DNA of 42,906 bases from Mycobacteriales bacterium (GCA_035690485.1 DASSKL010000019.1:1-42906), one strand, 5' to 3'; positions 20,807-30,958 are shown, counted from the stretch's first letter. The notes: generated from the sequence alone by a model not told the origin. Made by a program: numbers and translations.

Positions 20807-20831
20807 TAGGCGAACATCTGTTCGATGCCAG
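20803..20831 (-). promoter_or_regulatory. Candidate recA promoter
   Basis: On the minus strand CTGGCA (20826-20831) and TACTGT (20803-20808) are separated by 17 bases, and the LexA box fills most of that spacer. This would put the start of transcription about 105-110 bases upstream of the recA ATG. Confidence 0.5.
20810..20825. promoter_or_regulatory. LexA box at recA
   Basis: GCGAACATCTGTTCGA has one mismatch to TCGAAC-N4-GTTCGA. It lies between the candidate -35 and -10 of recA, an effective place for repression. Confidence 0.85.
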
Positions 20832-20887
20832 CCGACACGCCGCGCCGATCCGGCGTACGCCGCAACCCCCCGAAGCACGGGGAGATC

Positions 20888-21082
20888 TCAGCGCTCGCGC
20901 GCCGGCACCTCCCAGTGGTCACAGACCGCGCGCCACACGTCCTTGGCCGACTCGCCCTCCGCGAGCGCCTGGTGGACCGTGCGCCCGCCGAGCTGGGGCA
21001 GCACCTGGTCGCGGGCGACGGAGTCGGCGTAGGCCGGCCCGAACCGCTTCTCCATCCGCCACCAGAAGTCCGTCAGCCGCAC
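20888..21082 (-). CDS. DUF3046 protein upstream of recA
   Basis: A 64-residue protein, [21 protein letters not shown] ... [29 protein letters not shown]. This family is almost always found immediately upstream of recA in actinobacteria. Its function is unknown. It starts with GTG, has no Shine-Dalgarno, and has TACGCT 6 bases upstream. The stop at 20888 is about 60 bases from the recA LexA box, so it has its own promoter and probably reads into recA. The divergent lhr gene starts 53 bases away. Confidence 0.9.
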   Translation of the reverse strand: MRLTDFWWRMEKRFGPAYADSVARDQVLPQLGGRTVHQALAEGESAKDVWRAVCDHWEVPARER

Positions 21083-21088
21083 CCGTCC

Positions 21089-21094
21089 AGCGTA
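21089..21094 (-). promoter_or_regulatory. TAnnnT element for leaderless DUF3046
   Basis: TACGCT on the minus strand ends 6 bases before the GTG of the DUF3046 gene, within the 53-base divergent gap to lhr. Confidence 0.45.
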
Positions 21095-21135
21095 TGGCCG
21101 GGCAGAACTGTCGGCGCGGCCCGCACACTGGTCCA

Positions 21136-24100
21136 ATGGACTTCTCACCGGTGACGCGCGCATGGTTCGACGCGTCGTTCGCCGGGCCGACCGAGGCGCA
21201 GGTCGGCGCGTGGGAGGCGGTCGCCCGCGGCGACAACGCGCTGGTCGTCGCACCCACCGGCAGCGGCAAGACCCTCGCGGCGTTCCTGTGGTCGCTCGAC
21301 CGGCTGGCGAGCGAGCCGGTGCCGGCCGACCGCACGCAGCGCTGCCGCGTCCTCTACGTCTCGCCGCTCAAGGCACTCGCCGTCGACATCGAGCGCAACC
21401 TGCGCGCGCCGCTGGCCGGCATGCGCGCAGCGGCGCAGCGGCTCGGTCTCACGCCCCCCGACATCGACGTCGGCGTGCGCACCGGCGACACCCCGCCCGA
21501 AGCCCGGCGCACGTTCGTCAAGCGCCCGCCGGACATCCTGATCACCACCCCGGAGTCGCTGTTCCTGCTGCTGACCAGCAGGTCCCGCGAGGCCCTTCGG
21601 ACGGTCGAGACCGTCATCGTCGACGAGGTGCACGCGGTGGCCGCCACCAAGCGGGGCACCCACCTCGCGCTGTCGCTGGAGCGGCTCGACGCGCTGCGCG
21701 AACGGCCGGCCCAGCGCATCGGGCTGTCGGCCACGGTGCGCCCGGTCGACGAGGTGGCCCGGTTCCTCGGCGGCCCGCAGCCGGTGACCGTCGTCCAGCC
21801 GCCCACCGGCAAGCAGCTCGACCTGCAGGTCGTCGTCCCGGTCGCGGACATGCGCGAGCCGGGCGACGGCGTCGACGACGACGACCCGGAGCGCCGGGCC
21901 AGCCTCTGGCCGGCGGTCGAGGGCCGGGTGGCCGAGCTGATCGAGCAGCACCGGTCGACGATCGTCTTCGCCAACTCCCGGCGGCTGGCCGAGCGGCTCA
22001 CCGCGCGGGTCAACGAGGTCAGTGGCAGGGAGATCGCCCGCGCCCATCACGGGAGCGTCAGCAAGGAGCAGCGGGCGGCGATCGAGGAGCAGCTGAAGGC
22101 CGGCACGCTGCCCGCGGTCGTGGCGACCAGCAGCCTGGAGCTCGGCATCGACATGGGCGCCGTCGACCTCGTCGTCCAGGTCGAGGCGCCGCCGTCGGTC
22201 GCGAGCGGGTTGCAGCGCATCGGGCGCGCGGGCCACCAGGTCGGCGCCGTGAGCCGGGGCGTGATGTTCCCCAAGTACCGCGGCGACCTGCTGTCGGCGG
22301 CGGTCGTCGCCGAGCGGATGTGCGCCGGTGCGATCGAGTCGCTGCGCTACCCGCGCAACCCGCTCGACGTGCTGGCCCAGCAGGTCGTCGCGATGGTGGC
22401 CATGGACGACTGGCACGTCGACGAGCTGCTGGCGGTCCTACGCCGCGCCGCCCCTTACGCCGAGCTGCCGCAGTCGGCCTACGACTCGGTCCTCGACATG
22501 CTGGCCGGGCGCTACCCGAGCGACGAGTTCGCCGAGCTGCGGCCGCGGCTGGTGTGGGACCGCGTCACCGGCATGCTCACCGGCCGGCCGGGTGCCCAGC
22601 GGCTCGCGGCGACGAGCGGCGGCACGATCCCCGACCGCGGCCTGTTCGGCGTCTTCCTCGCCGGCGAGGGCACCAGCCGGGTGGGCGAGCTCGACGAAGA
22701 GATGGTCTACGAGTCGCGGGTGGGCGACATCTTCACGCTGGGCTCGAGCTCGTGGCGGATCGAGGAGATCACCCACGACCGGGTGGTCGTCTCCCCCGCC
22801 CCCGGACTGGTGGGCAAGCTGCCGTTCTGGCACGGCGACGCGCCGGGCCGGCCGGTGGAGCTGGGCCGCGCGCTGGGGGCGTTCGTCCGCGAGCTGTCCC
22901 GTCTCGACGACGAGGGGGCGCGCGGTCGGCTGGTCGAGGCCGGCCTCGACAGCTGGGCGGCGGACAACCTGCTCGGCTACCTCGCCGAGCAGCGGGAGGC
23001 GACCGGCGCGCTGCCCGACGACCGCACGATCGTCGTCGAACGCTTCCACGACGAGCTCGGCGACTGGCGCATCGTCGTGCACTCGCCGTTCGGCGCGCAG
23101 GTGCACGCGCCGTGGGCCCTGGCGCTGACCGCGCGGCTGCGCGAGCGCTACGGCGTCGAGGCACAGGCGATGCACACCGACGACGGCATCGTGCTGCGGC
23201 TCCCGGAGACCGACGCGCCCCCGCCCGCCGACGCCCCGGTGTTCGACGCCGACGAGGTGGAGGCGGTGGTGCGGGCCGAGCTCGGCGGGTCGGCACTGTT
23301 CGCCAGCCGGTTCCGCGAGTGTGCGGCCCGGGCGCTGCTGCTCCCCCGGCGCCAACCCGGGCGACGCGCCCCGCTGTGGCAGCAGCGGCAACGGTCGGCA
23401 CAGCTGCTGTCCGTGGCCGGCGACTACGGCTCGTTCCCGGTGATCCTCGAGGCGATGCGCGAGTGCCTGCAGGACGTCTTCGACGTCCCGGGGCTCGTCG
23501 GGCTGATGCGCGACGTCGAGAGCCGGGCGATCCGCGTGGTCGAGGTCGAGACGCAGCTGCCGTCGCCGTTCGCGCAGTCGCTGCTGTTCGCCTACGTCGG
23601 CGCGTTCATGTACGACGGCGACGCGCCGCTCGCCGAGCGGCGCGCCCAGGCGCTCAGCCTCGATCCCCAGCTGCTCGCCGAGCTGCTCGGGCAGGCACAG
23701 CTGCGCGAGCTGCTCGACCCGCACGCCGTCGAAGAGGTCGAGCGCGAGCTGCAACGGCTGCCGTCCGACCGGCACGTGCACGATGCCGAGGGAGTTGCCG
23801 ACCTCCTGCGCCTGCTCGGCGACCTCACCACCGCGGAGGTCGCCGCCCGCGGCGGCCGGCCGGAGTGGCTCGAGCAGCTTGCCGGGCAGCGGCGGGTCAT
23901 CGGCGTGCGAGTCGGGGGCGAGGACCGCTGGGCGGCGGTCGAGGACACCGGGCGGCTGCGCGACGGGCTCGGGGTGCCCCCGCCGGTCGGCGTACCCATG
24001 GCCTTCCTCGAACCCGTGGCGGACCCGCTGGCCGACCTCGTCGGCCGCTATGCCCGCACGCACGGGCCCTTCGAACCTTCCGACGTCGCCGCCCGGCTGG

Positions 24101-25560
24101 GCCTGGGCGTCGCGGTCGTGGAGCAGACGCTGCGACGGATGGGCGCGTCGGGCCGGGTCGCGCAGGGGGAGTTCCGCCCCGCCGGCACCGCGCTGGAGTG
24201 GTGCGACGTGGAGGTGCTGCGCCGCCTGCGCCGCCGCTCGCTCGCCCGGTTGCGCCAGGAGGTGGAGCCGGCGCCCGTCGTGGCGCTCGCCCGGTTCCTG
24301 CCGGCCTGGCAGCAGGTCGGTCCGGCCGCCGCCCGGGGTCACGACGCCCTGCTACGCGCGATCGAGCAGCTGCAAGGCGCGTCGGTGCCGGCATCGGCGC
24401 TCGAGTCGCTGGTCCTGCCGGCGCGGGTCGTCGACTACAGCCCGGCCATGCTCGACGAGCTGTGCGTGGCCGGCGAGGTGGTCTGGGCCGGTCAGGGAGC
24501 GCTGCCGGGCGGCGACGGGTGGCTCGCGCTCTACCCCGCCGACGGCGCCCCGCTGCTCCTGCCGGCCCCGGACCAGGAGGCGGTCGCGACGCCGCTGCAC
24601 GCCCAGCTGCTGGCCGCCATGGCCGAGGGCGGTGCGCTGTTCTTCCGGTCGCTGTCCGACCGGGTCGGCTCGCTCGACGACCCGGCCCTGGTCGCCGCGC
24701 TCTGGGACCTGGTCTGGTCCGGGCACGTCTCCAACGACACCCTCGCGCCGGTGCGCGCGCTGCTCGGCGGCAGTGGCCGCGCCCGCCGCCCGTCCCGGGC
24801 CCAGGCGCGACCGGGCTTCCGCCGGCGGCCCGCGCTGCCGAGCCGCACCGGCCCGCCGACGGTGGCGGGCCGCTGGTCGCTGCTGCCCGACCGCGACACC
24901 GACCCGACCCGGCGCGCCCACGCCGTCGCGGAGACGCTGCTCGACCGGCACGGTCTGGTAACCCGCGGCGCGGTGGCGGCCGAACGGGTCCCCGGCGGCT
25001 TCGCCGGCGTATACCGGGTGCTCAGCGCGTTCGAGGAGGCCGGGCGCGTCCGCCGCGGCTACTTCGTCGAGACGCTGGGGGCCGCGCAGTTCGCCGTGCC
25101 GGGGGCGGTCGACCGGATGCGCGCCCTCGGCCGGGCCCAGCCGCAACCCGAGCCCTGGCAGGTCTCGACCCGTCGCACCGACGCCACGTCGGGCGGGGCG
25201 CTGGTGCTCGCGGCGACCGACCCGGCCAATCCCTACGGCGCCGCGTTGCCCTGGCCGCCGCGCGCCGAGGAGTCCGGCCACCGGCCCGGGCGCAAGGCCG
25301 GCGCCCTCGTCGTGGTCGTCGAGGGCGAGCTCGTGCTCTACGTCGAGCGGGGCGGCAAGTCGCTGCTGTCATGGACCGACGACCCCGAACGGCTGCAGCC
25401 GGCGGTCGACGCGCTGGCGCTCGCCGTGCGCGAGGGCGGCCTCGGGCGACTCGCGGTCGAGCGGGCCGACGGCGAGGGCGTGCTCGACTCGCCGCTCGCG
25501 GTCGCGATGCAGGCCGCGGGTTTCCACCCCAGCCCCCGCGGGCTGCGCCTGCGCGCCTGA
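21136..25560 (+). CDS. lhr: Lhr-type large superfamily 2 DNA helicase
   Basis: A 1474-residue helicase, close to the usual length of bacterial Lhr (about 1500). Lhr is a 3'-to-5' ssDNA-dependent ATPase that unwinds RNA:DNA hybrids and is linked to repair. Motif I is APTGSGKT (39-46), followed by YVSPLKALAVD (Ia), the DEVH box in IVDEVHAVA, LSATVRP (III), IVFANSRR (IV), ATSSLELGIDMG (V) and QRIGRAGH (VI). Lhr-specific winged-helix, beta-barrel and C-terminal domains follow. The ATG at 21136 is chosen because MDFSPVTRAWFDASFAGPTEAQ is the family N-terminus; the frame is open far upstream (to 19522) only as an antisense shadow of recX, recA and DUF3046. nei follows 22 bases downstream, a conserved actinobacterial pair. 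Confidence 0.96.
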   Translation: MDFSPVTRAWFDASFAGPTEAQVGAWEAVARGDNALVVAPTGSGKTLAAFLWSLDRLASEPVPADRTQRCRVLYVSPLKALAVDIERNLRAPLAGMRAAAQRLGLTPPDIDVGVRTGDTPPEARRTFVKRPPDILITTPESLFLLLTSRSREALRTVETVIVDEVHAVAATKRGTHLALSLERLDALRERPAQRIGLSATVRPVDEVARFLGGPQPVTVVQPPTGKQLDLQVVVPVADMREPGDGVDDDDPERRASLWPAVEGRVAELIEQHRSTIVFANSRRLAERLTARVNEVSGREIARAHHGSVSKEQRAAIEEQLKAGTLPAVVATSSLELGIDMGAVDLVVQVEAPPSVASGLQRIGRAGHQVGAVSRGVMFPKYRGDLLSAAVVAERMCAGAIESLRYPRNPLDVLAQQVVAMVAMDDWHVDELLAVLRRAAPYAELPQSAYDSVLDMLAGRYPSDEFAELRPRLVWDRVTGMLTGRPGAQRLAATSGGTIPDRGLFGVFLAGEGTSRVGELDEEMVYESRVGDIFTLGSSSWRIEEITHDRVVVSPAPGLVGKLPFWHGDAPGRPVELGRALGAFVRELSRLDDEGARGRLVEAGLDSWAADNLLGYLAEQREATGALPDDRTIVVERFHDELGDWRIVVHSPFGAQVHAPWALALTARLRERYGVEAQAMHTDDGIVLRLPETDAPPPADAPVFDADEVEAVVRAELGGSALFASRFRECAARALLLPRRQPGRRAPLWQQRQRSAQLLSVAGDYGSFPVILEAMRECLQDVFDVPGLVGLMRDVESRAIRVVEVETQLPSPFAQSLLFAYVGAFMYDGDAPLAERRAQALSLDPQLLAELLGQAQLRELLDPHAVEEVERELQRLPSDRHVHDAEGVADLLRLLGDLTTAEVAARGGRPEWLEQLAGQRRVIGVRVGGEDRWAAVEDTGRLRDGLGVPPPVGVPMAFLEPVADPLADLVGRYARTHGPFEPSDVAARLGLGVAVVEQTLRRMGASGRVAQGEFRPAGTALEWCDVEVLRRLRRRSLARLRQEVEPAPVVALARFLPAWQQVGPAAARGHDALLRAIEQLQGASVPASALESLVLPARVVDYSPAMLDELCVAGEVVWAGQGALPGGDGWLALYPADGAPLLLPAPDQEAVATPLHAQLLAAMAEGGALFFRSLSDRVGSLDDPALVAALWDLVWSGHVSNDTLAPVRALLGGSGRARRPSRAQARPGFRRRPALPSRTGPPTVAGRWSLLPDRDTDPTRRAHAVAETLLDRHGLVTRGAVAAERVPGGFAGVYRVLSAFEEAGRVRRGYFVETLGAAQFAVPGAVDRMRALGRAQPQPEPWQVSTRRTDATSGGALVLAATDPANPYGAALPWPPRAEESGHRPGRKAGALVVVVEGELVLYVERGGKSLLSWTDDPERLQPAVDALALAVREGGLGRLAVERADGEGVLDSPLAVAMQAAGFHPSPRGLRLRA

Positions 25561-25582
25561 CCCTGGCGGGTGACACTGGGAC

Positions 25583-26371
25583 GTGCCCGAAGGAGACACC
25601 GTCTGGCGCGCCGCCCGCCAGCTCGACGCGGCGCTGGCGGGCCGGCCGCTGGTCGCCGCCGACCTGCGGGTGCCGCGGCACGCGACCGCCGACCTCGTCG
25701 GGCGCACGGTCGTCGCGACGGCCTCCCGCGGCAAGCACCTGCTCACCCGGCTCGACGGCGGGCTGACCCTGCATTCGCACCTGGGCATGGAGGGCAGCTG
25801 GCGGGCCTATCCCGCCGGGCGTCGCTGGCCCGGCCCGGCCTGGCAGATCCGCGCCGTCCTGCAGACCGCGGAGACGACCGCGGTCGGCTACCGCCTGCAC
25901 CGGCTCGACCTGCTGCGGACCGGCGACGAGGCGCGGGTCGTCGGCCACCTCGGTCCCGACGTGCTCGGCGCCGACTGGGACGTGACCGAGGCCGTCCGCC
26001 GGCTGCGCGCCGACCCCGCCCGGGAGGTGGGCGACGCGCTGCTCGATCAGCGCAACCTGGCCGGCATCGGCAACGTCTACAAGGCCGAGGCGCTGTTCGC
26101 CACCGGCGTCTCCCCCTGGCTGCCGGTCGGGCAGGTGCCCGACCTCGACCTCGTCGTACGAACCGCGCACGCGCAGATGACCCGCAACCGCGACGTCGTG
26201 CGGCGGGTCACCACCGACGGCCCGGGCTCACCGCGGCACTGGGTCTTCGAGCGCGCCGGCCGCCCGTGCCGGCGCTGCGGCACGATCGTGTCGGCGGCGC
26301 GGCAGGGCGAGCAGCAGCGGATGACGTACTGGTGCCGCCGCTGCCAGCCGGGACCCGACCCGGCCGGGTGA
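25583..26371 (+). CDS. nei: Endonuclease VIII-type DNA glycosylase/AP lyase
   Basis: This removes oxidised pyrimidines and cuts the abasic site. The 262-residue protein starts (V/M)PEGDTV, with Pro2 as Schiff-base nucleophile and Glu3; this PEGDT form marks Nei, not MutM (PELPE). Lys51 (SRGKHL) is the conserved beta-lyase lysine, QRNLAGIGNVYKAE holds the helix-two-turn-helix, and the C-terminal zinc finger has Cys229, 232, 251 and 254. The GTG start is 22 bases after lhr, so the two form an operon, and Nei probably supplies lesions or intermediates in a pathway shared with Lhr. Confidence 0.93.
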   Translation: MPEGDTVWRAARQLDAALAGRPLVAADLRVPRHATADLVGRTVVATASRGKHLLTRLDGGLTLHSHLGMEGSWRAYPAGRRWPGPAWQIRAVLQTAETTAVGYRLHRLDLLRTGDEARVVGHLGPDVLGADWDVTEAVRRLRADPAREVGDALLDQRNLAGIGNVYKAEALFATGVSPWLPVGQVPDLDLVVRTAHAQMTRNRDVVRRVTTDGPGSPRHWVFERAGRPCRRCGTIVSAARQGEQQRMTYWCRRCQPGPDPAG

Positions 26372-26376
26372 TCGAG

Positions 26377-26712
26377 TCAGGCCGCGGCGACGACGTGACC
26401 GTCGGAGACCCGGGCCTCGGCACGGTCGATCGGTGCGACGGTCGCGGTCGCGACCGTCGCGACCTCGGCGCCGACCGCCTCGGTGCCGGCCATCTCGTCG
26501 CCCACCTCGCGCAGCACGTCGGCGAGCGGCACCTCGAGCGCGTCGCAGATCGCGGCCAGCAGCTCGGAGGAGGCCTCCTTGACGCCGCGCTCGACCTCGG
26601 AGAGGTAGCCCATCGAGATGCGCGCCTCGGCCGAGACCTCGCGCAGGGTGCGCGCCTGCTGCTGCCGGTGCCGACGCAGCACGTCGCCGAGCAGGCTGCG
26701 GAGCAGAACCAT
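26377..26712 (-). CDS. clgR: ClgR-type XRE regulator of Clp protease genes
   Basis: A 111-residue regulator with a Cro/CI helix-turn-helix (about 8-65: [36 protein letters not shown]). ClgR activates clp protease, lon and related stress genes in actinobacteria. The length, sequence and place in clgR-cinA-pgsA-rimO all match. The C-terminus ends VVAAA, resembling the short alanine tail by which ClgR is itself degraded by ClpP; that is inferred. GGGAAGGAG before 26712 fixes the start. It is convergent with nei (5 bases between stops). Confidence 0.88.
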   Translation of the reverse strand: MVLLRSLLGDVLRRHRQQQARTLREVSAEARISMGYLSEVERGVKEASSELLAAICDALEVPLADVLREVGDEMAGTEAVGAEVATVATATVAPIDRAEARVSDGHVVAAA

Positions 26713-26804
26713 CGGGCGCTCCTTCCCGCGAGGTCGGCCGGACGCACCTGGTGGCGCGCGGTGAGTGTCAACGGTACCCGTCGGCGGGGACAGCGGCACG
26801 TTCC

Positions 26805-28070
26805 TCAGCGCGGTGCGTCCCAGGGCCGGGCGAACTCGAGGTGCCGCCGGAGCAGGTCGAGGGCGGCCACGACCGTGTAGCCACGCACCCGCTCGCGGTC
26901 GCCGGACAGCCGCAGCGGGCGCACCCGGTGACCGCCGGGCCCGGCCAGGCCGACGAAGACCGTGCCGACGGGCTGCCCGTCCTGCGGGTCGGGCCCGGCC
27001 ACGCCCGTGGTCGACAGGCCATAGGTGGCGCCGAGCCTGCGGCGTACGCCGTCGGCCATCGCGACCGCCACCTCGGCCGACACCGCGCCCCCGGCGAGCG
27101 CGTCGGCGGGTACGTCGAGCAGGGTGCGCTTGAGGTCGGTCGCGTAGGACACCACACCGCCCCGGAAGGTCGCGGAAGAGCCGGGCATCTCGGTCAGAGC
27201 CGCGCCGAGCCCCCCTCCGGTGAGCGACTCCGCCGACGCGACCGTCGCCCCGGCGGTGGCGAGCAGCCGGTGCACGGCCCCGTCCAACGTGTCACCGTCG
27301 ACGCCGTAGACTGCCTCGCCGAGCACGCGGCGAATCTCCTTCTCCACCGGGGAGATCAGCGCATCGGCCGCCGCGCGGTCGGCGGCGTGCGCGGTCAGGC
27401 GCAACCGCACCCGGCCACCCGCGGGGAGGAAGGCGAGAGTCGGGTTGCCCGCGGCATCGAGGCCGGTCACGACGTCGGCGAGCGCTTCGGCCAGCACCGA
27501 CTCGTAGACGCCGGCGGTGTGGATGACCCGCGAGACGATGGCGGCGGGGCGGCCGGCCCGGGCGAGCAGGTCCGGCAGCACGGCGGTGGTGAACATCGCC
27601 TCCATCTCGTGCGGGACGCCCGGCATCGCGTAGACGGCCCGATCGTCGACCACCAGCCGGATCCCGGGCGCGGTGCCGCGGTCGTTGGGCAGCGCCGTCG
27701 CGCCCTCGGGCAGGTCGGCCTGCACGAGGTTGCGCGCCGGCATCTGCCGGCCGAGGGCCGCGTAACGGTCGCGCAGTCCCTGCACCAGAGCCGGCTCACG
27801 GCGCAGCGCGACGCCGGCGAGAGCGGCCACCGCATCACGGGTCAGGTCGTCGTGCGTCGGCCCGAGACCTCCCGTGACGACGACGGCGTCCGCAACCGCC
27901 AGCGCGTCGCGCAGCGCTGCCGCGATGACGCCGACCTCGTCCCCGACGACGACGCTGCGGCCCACGTCGATGCCGGCATCGGCCAGCCGCCGGCCGAGCC
28001 AGGCGGCGTTGCCGTTGACGATGTCGCCGAGCAGCAGCTCGGTGCCGACGGCCAGCAGGTCGACCCTCAT
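26805..28070 (-). CDS. cinA: CinA-family protein (nicotinamide-nucleotide amidase)
   Basis: A 421-residue two-domain protein. The N-terminal MoCF-like domain (about 1-165) has [14 protein letters not shown] and [12 protein letters not shown] and is usually an ADP-ribose pyrophosphatase. The C-terminal PncC domain (about 255-415) has [21 protein letters not shown] and VSYATDLKR, with the Ser/Lys residues of the NMN deamidase. Together they recycle pyridine nucleotides; the competence-induced name is historical. Its ATG overlaps the pgsA stop by 3 bases (ATGA), showing translational coupling. Confidence 0.95.
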   Translation of the reverse strand: MRVDLLAVGTELLLGDIVNGNAAWLGRRLADAGIDVGRSVVVGDEVGVIAAALRDALAVADAVVVTGGLGPTHDDLTRDAVAALAGVALRREPALVQGLRDRYAALGRQMPARNLVQADLPEGATALPNDRGTAPGIRLVVDDRAVYAMPGVPHEMEAMFTTAVLPDLLARAGRPAAIVSRVIHTAGVYESVLAEALADVVTGLDAAGNPTLAFLPAGGRVRLRLTAHAADRAAADALISPVEKEIRRVLGEAVYGVDGDTLDGAVHRLLATAGATVASAESLTGGGLGAALTEMPGSSATFRGGVVSYATDLKRTLLDVPADALAGGAVSAEVAVAMADGVRRRLGATYGLSTTGVAGPDPQDGQPVGTVFVGLAGPGGHRVRPLRLSGDRERVRGYTVVAALDLLRRHLEFARPWDAPR

Positions 28071-28738
28071 CGGGTGGTCCGGCGCGCGGCCTCCCGGTGC
28101 GCGCGCTTGCGGGCGGTGCGCTCGCTTCCCCGCCGCAACGTCCAGGCCCGGGCGATGTAGTCGGCGCCGGTGACCAGCGTGACGACGACGGCGGCCATGA
28201 GGACGGCGAAGCGCATGTCGTGCGGCCAACCGCCCGGCAGCGGCAGCACGTAGAGCCCGATGGCGACACCCTGCAGGAACGTCTTGACCTTCCCGCCGCG
28301 GCTGGCCGGGATCACGCCGTGGCGAATCACGATGAACCGCAGCAGTGTCACGCCGAGCTCGCGGGAGAGCACGACGCCGGTGACCCACCACGGCACGCCC
28401 CCGAGTGTGGACAGGCCGATCAGCGCGGCACCGATCAACGCCTTGTCGGCGATGGGGTCGGCGATCTTGCCGACGTTGGTGACCAGCCCACGGCTGCGGG
28501 CGAGGTCGCCGTCGATGCGATCGGTGATCGACGCCACCGCGAACGCCACGAAGGCCCCGACCCGCCAGCCGGTGGCGTGTCCGCCGTCAGCGAAGAGCAG
28601 GGCGACGAACACCGGCACCAGGAGCAGTCGCAGCAGCGTCAGACCGTTGGCGATGTTGACGACGCGGGCCGTCGTCGCGGGCACGGCCGCCGGGTCGGGC
28701 GTGGGCTCGGGCACCAGCGCCTGCGCGGCCTCCCTCAC
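28067..28738 (-). CDS. pgsA: CDP-alcohol phosphatidyltransferase (phosphatidylglycerophosphate synthase type)
   Basis: A 223-residue membrane enzyme. The complete CDP-alcohol phosphotransferase motif D-x2-DG-x2-AR-x8-G-x3-D-x3-D is present at residues 73-98 (Asp73, Asp76, Gly77, Ala80-Arg81, Gly90, Asp94, Asp98). About six hydrophobic segments follow the pattern of PgsA, which joins CDP-diacylglycerol to glycerol-3-phosphate. The GTG overlaps the rimO stop (GTGA) and the stop overlaps the cinA start, so rimO-pgsA-cinA are coupled. Actinobacteria have several family members, so phosphatidylglycerophosphate as product is likely but not proven. Confidence 0.92.
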   Translation of the reverse strand: MREAAQALVPEPTPDPAAVPATTARVVNIANGLTLLRLLLVPVFVALLFADGGHATGWRVGAFVAFAVASITDRIDGDLARSRGLVTNVGKIADPIADKALIGAALIGLSTLGGVPWWVTGVVLSRELGVTLLRFIVIRHGVIPASRGGKVKTFLQGVAIGLYVLPLPGGWPHDMRFAVLMAAVVVTLVTGADYIARAWTLRRGSERTARKRAHREAARRTTR

Positions 28739-30141
28739 GCGCGATCCGCCAGCGGCTCGGCGACGAGGTCGATCCCGACGGTGCCGGTGACCCTGGCGCG
28801 GACGACGTCGCCGACCGCCGGCGACCCGGCGCCGACCACCGTGGTCACCCCGTCGACCTCGGGTGCCTGGTGCTCGGCCCGACCCTCAGCGGTGTCGCCG
28901 TCGACCGACTCGACGAGCACGTCGACGACCTCGCCGATCCGCTCCTCCGCGCGCTGCGCGGTGAGCTCCTCGACCAGCCGGCCGATCCGGTCCACGCGCC
29001 GCGAGACCGTGTCGACGCGGACCTTGCCGTCGAGTCCGGCGGCCTCCGTGCCGTCCTCGTCGGAGTAGCCGAAGACGCCGACCGCGTCGAGGCGGCCCGC
29101 GGAGAGGAACCGCTCGAGCTCCGCGACGTCTGCACGCGTCTCGCCCGGGAAGCCGACGATGACGTTGGACCGGGCACCGGCCAGGGGCGCGCGGTCGCGG
29201 ATCTGCGCCAGCAGCGACAGGAACCTCTCGGTGTCGCCGAAGCGGCGCATGCGCCGCAGCACCGGGCCGCTCGCATGCTGGAACGACAGGTCGAAGTACG
29301 CCGCCACGCCGGGCGTCGACGTCATGACCTCCACCAGCGACGGCCGCATCTCGGCCGGCTGCAGGTAGGAGACCCGGACCCGGGCGATGCCCGGCACCGC
29401 GGCCAGGTCGGGGAGCAGGCGCTCGAGCAGCCGCAGGTCTCCGAGGTCCTTGCCGTAGGACGTGGAGTTCTCGCTGACCAGGACGAGCTCGCGGACGCCC
29501 TGCCCGGCCAGCCAGGTGGCCTCGGCAAGCAGGTCGTCAGGCGCGCGCGACACGAACGAGCCGCGGAACCCCGGGATCGCGCAGAACGCGCAGCGCCGGT
29601 CACAACCGGACGCGATCTTCAGTGCCGCCACCGGGCCGCCCTGCAGCCGGTGCCGCAGCGGCGTACGGAACCGCGGCGCCGGGCCGGCGGGCCGGTCCCC
29701 GTGCCCGGGTACGGGCAGCGCCACCGACGAGCGCGCGACGGGACTGATCGGCAACAGCGTGCGCCGGTCGCGCGGGCGGTGCGGGACCAGCGGGCGGCCG
29801 GCGAGCACGTCATCGAGCCGGGCGCCGATCTGGGCGTAGTCGTCGAACGAGAGGACCGCGTCGGCCTCCGGCAGCTCACGGGCCAGCTCCGCGCCGTAAC
29901 GCTCGGCGAGGCACCCGACCGCGACCACGCGCCGGCCGGTGTCGGCGGCGGCCAGCAGCGTGTCGATGGAGTCCTTCTTGGCCGACTCGACGAAGCCGCA
30001 GGTGTTGACCAGCACCGCGTCTGCGGCGTCCGGGTCGTCGACGACCCGCCACCCGTCGGCGGTCAGCCGGCCGGCCAGCTCCTCGCTGTCGACCTCGTTG
30101 CGGGCGCAGCCGAGCGTGACGACAGCGACCGACCGGGACAC
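28735..30141 (-). CDS. rimO: Ribosomal protein S12 methylthiotransferase
   Basis: RimO is a radical-SAM enzyme that methylthiolates an aspartate of S12. The 468-residue protein has the UPF0004 cysteines Cys12 (TLGCARN), Cys48 (VNTCGF) and Cys77 (VGCLAE), and the radical-SAM motif CDRRCAFC (Cys180, 184, 187). A proline/arginine-rich insert lies between the two domains (about 120-170), and a C-terminal TRAM domain binds the target. [10 protein letters not shown] distinguishes it from MiaB. It starts with GTG, with TACCCT 6 bases upstream and no good Shine-Dalgarno. Confidence 0.96.
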   Translation of the reverse strand: MSRSVAVVTLGCARNEVDSEELAGRLTADGWRVVDDPDAADAVLVNTCGFVESAKKDSIDTLLAAADTGRRVVAVGCLAERYGAELARELPEADAVLSFDDYAQIGARLDDVLAGRPLVPHRPRDRRTLLPISPVARSSVALPVPGHGDRPAGPAPRFRTPLRHRLQGGPVAALKIASGCDRRCAFCAIPGFRGSFVSRAPDDLLAEATWLAGQGVRELVLVSENSTSYGKDLGDLRLLERLLPDLAAVPGIARVRVSYLQPAEMRPSLVEVMTSTPGVAAYFDLSFQHASGPVLRRMRRFGDTERFLSLLAQIRDRAPLAGARSNVIVGFPGETRADVAELERFLSAGRLDAVGVFGYSDEDGTEAAGLDGKVRVDTVSRRVDRIGRLVEELTAQRAEERIGEVVDVLVESVDGDTAEGRAEHQAPEVDGVTTVVGAGSPAVGDVVRARVTGTVGIDLVAEPLADRA

Positions 30142-30147
30142 CCGTCC

Positions 30148-30153
30148 AGGGTA
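30148..30153 (-). promoter_or_regulatory. TAnnnT element for leaderless rimO
   Basis: TACCCT on the minus strand ends 6 bases before the GTG of rimO, in the 34-base gap after the RodZ-like gene. Confidence 0.45.
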
Positions 30154-30175
30154 TCCGCCGGGGGCGAGACGGCGA

Positions 30176-30958
30176 TCAGCCTGCGGCGCTGGCGAAATCG
30201 GCCGGTGTGAACGTCAACCGGGCCACGTTGCCCTGCCCCGGAGGCGCCCCGATCTCGTGGTTGTTGACGACCAGCTGGACGGCCGGCGCGTTGCCGATGA
30301 CCAGGTGCAGCGCGGTCTTGTCGGCGAAGGTCCGGGTGTCGCCCTGGCGCAGCAGGCCCTCGAAAAGTGCCTGGCCGGCGGCGTTCTTGACCGACAGCCA
30401 GGTGGTGTCACCCGTCACCCGGATCAGCACGGTGACCTGGTCGCGCGGCACCGCGGCCACGGCGTTGCTCGGGGCAGTCGCCGGGGTGGACCCGACGCTC
30501 GACGGCGTGGCCAGAGGGGTCGCCGCCCGGGTGGGCCGCGGCGGGGAGGCGGTGTTGTTGTTCGACGACCCGGACGACAGGGCCAGCTCCACGCCGGCGA
30601 TCGCGCAGACCACGACCAGCACCAGCACCATCGCGGCGCGCCAGTTGGGGCGCCGGCTCGCACTCGGCTCGGACAGGTCGGTGTCCATCGGTTGGGTGGG
30701 CGCCACCGGCACCGGCGTACCGCCGTGCGCCTTGTCGTACTGGGCCACCAGCGGCTCGGCGTCGATGCCGACCACGTGCGCGATGCTGCGGATGTGGCCG
30801 CGGGCGTAGAAGTCACCGCCGCAGTGCGAGTAGTCGTCCGCCTCGATCCACCGGATCAGCTGGCCGCGGATGCGTGTCGAGGCCGCCACGTCCTCGACGC
30901 TGAGCCCGCGGGCCTCGCGTGCCTGCGCGAGCGACTGACCGACGGTGGCGTCGGACAT
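30176..30958 (-). CDS. RodZ-like membrane protein (HTH, one membrane helix, DUF4115)
   Basis: A 260-residue protein. A cytoplasmic helix-turn-helix (about 6-75: [37 protein letters not shown]) is followed by a linker, one membrane helix (about 107-127), a Ser/Thr/Pro-rich stretch and an extracytoplasmic DUF4115 domain (about 180-255: [21 protein letters not shown]). This is the RodZ architecture; RodZ links MreB to wall synthesis, but no mre gene is in view, so that role is not assured. GGGAGGAGG upstream of 30958 supports the ATG. It lies between ftsK and rimO, a common actinobacterial order. Confidence 0.9.
   Translation of the reverse strand: MSDATVGQSLAQAREARGLSVEDVAASTRIRGQLIRWIEADDYSHCGGDFYARGHIRSIAHVVGIDAEPLVAQYDKAHGGTPVPVAPTQPMDTDLSEPSASRRPNWRAAMVLVLVVVCAIAGVELALSSGSSNNNTASPPRPTRAATPLATPSSVGSTPATAPSNAVAAVPRDQVTVLIRVTGDTTWLSVKNAAGQALFEGLLRQGDTRTFADKTALHLVIGNAPAVQLVVNNHEIGAPPGQGNVARLTFTPADFASAAG

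Noticed and set aside
22438-24342. 634-aa open frame on the - strand inside lhr
   Set aside because: Arg/Gln/Leu-rich antisense shadow of the helicase; no domain, no ribosome site.
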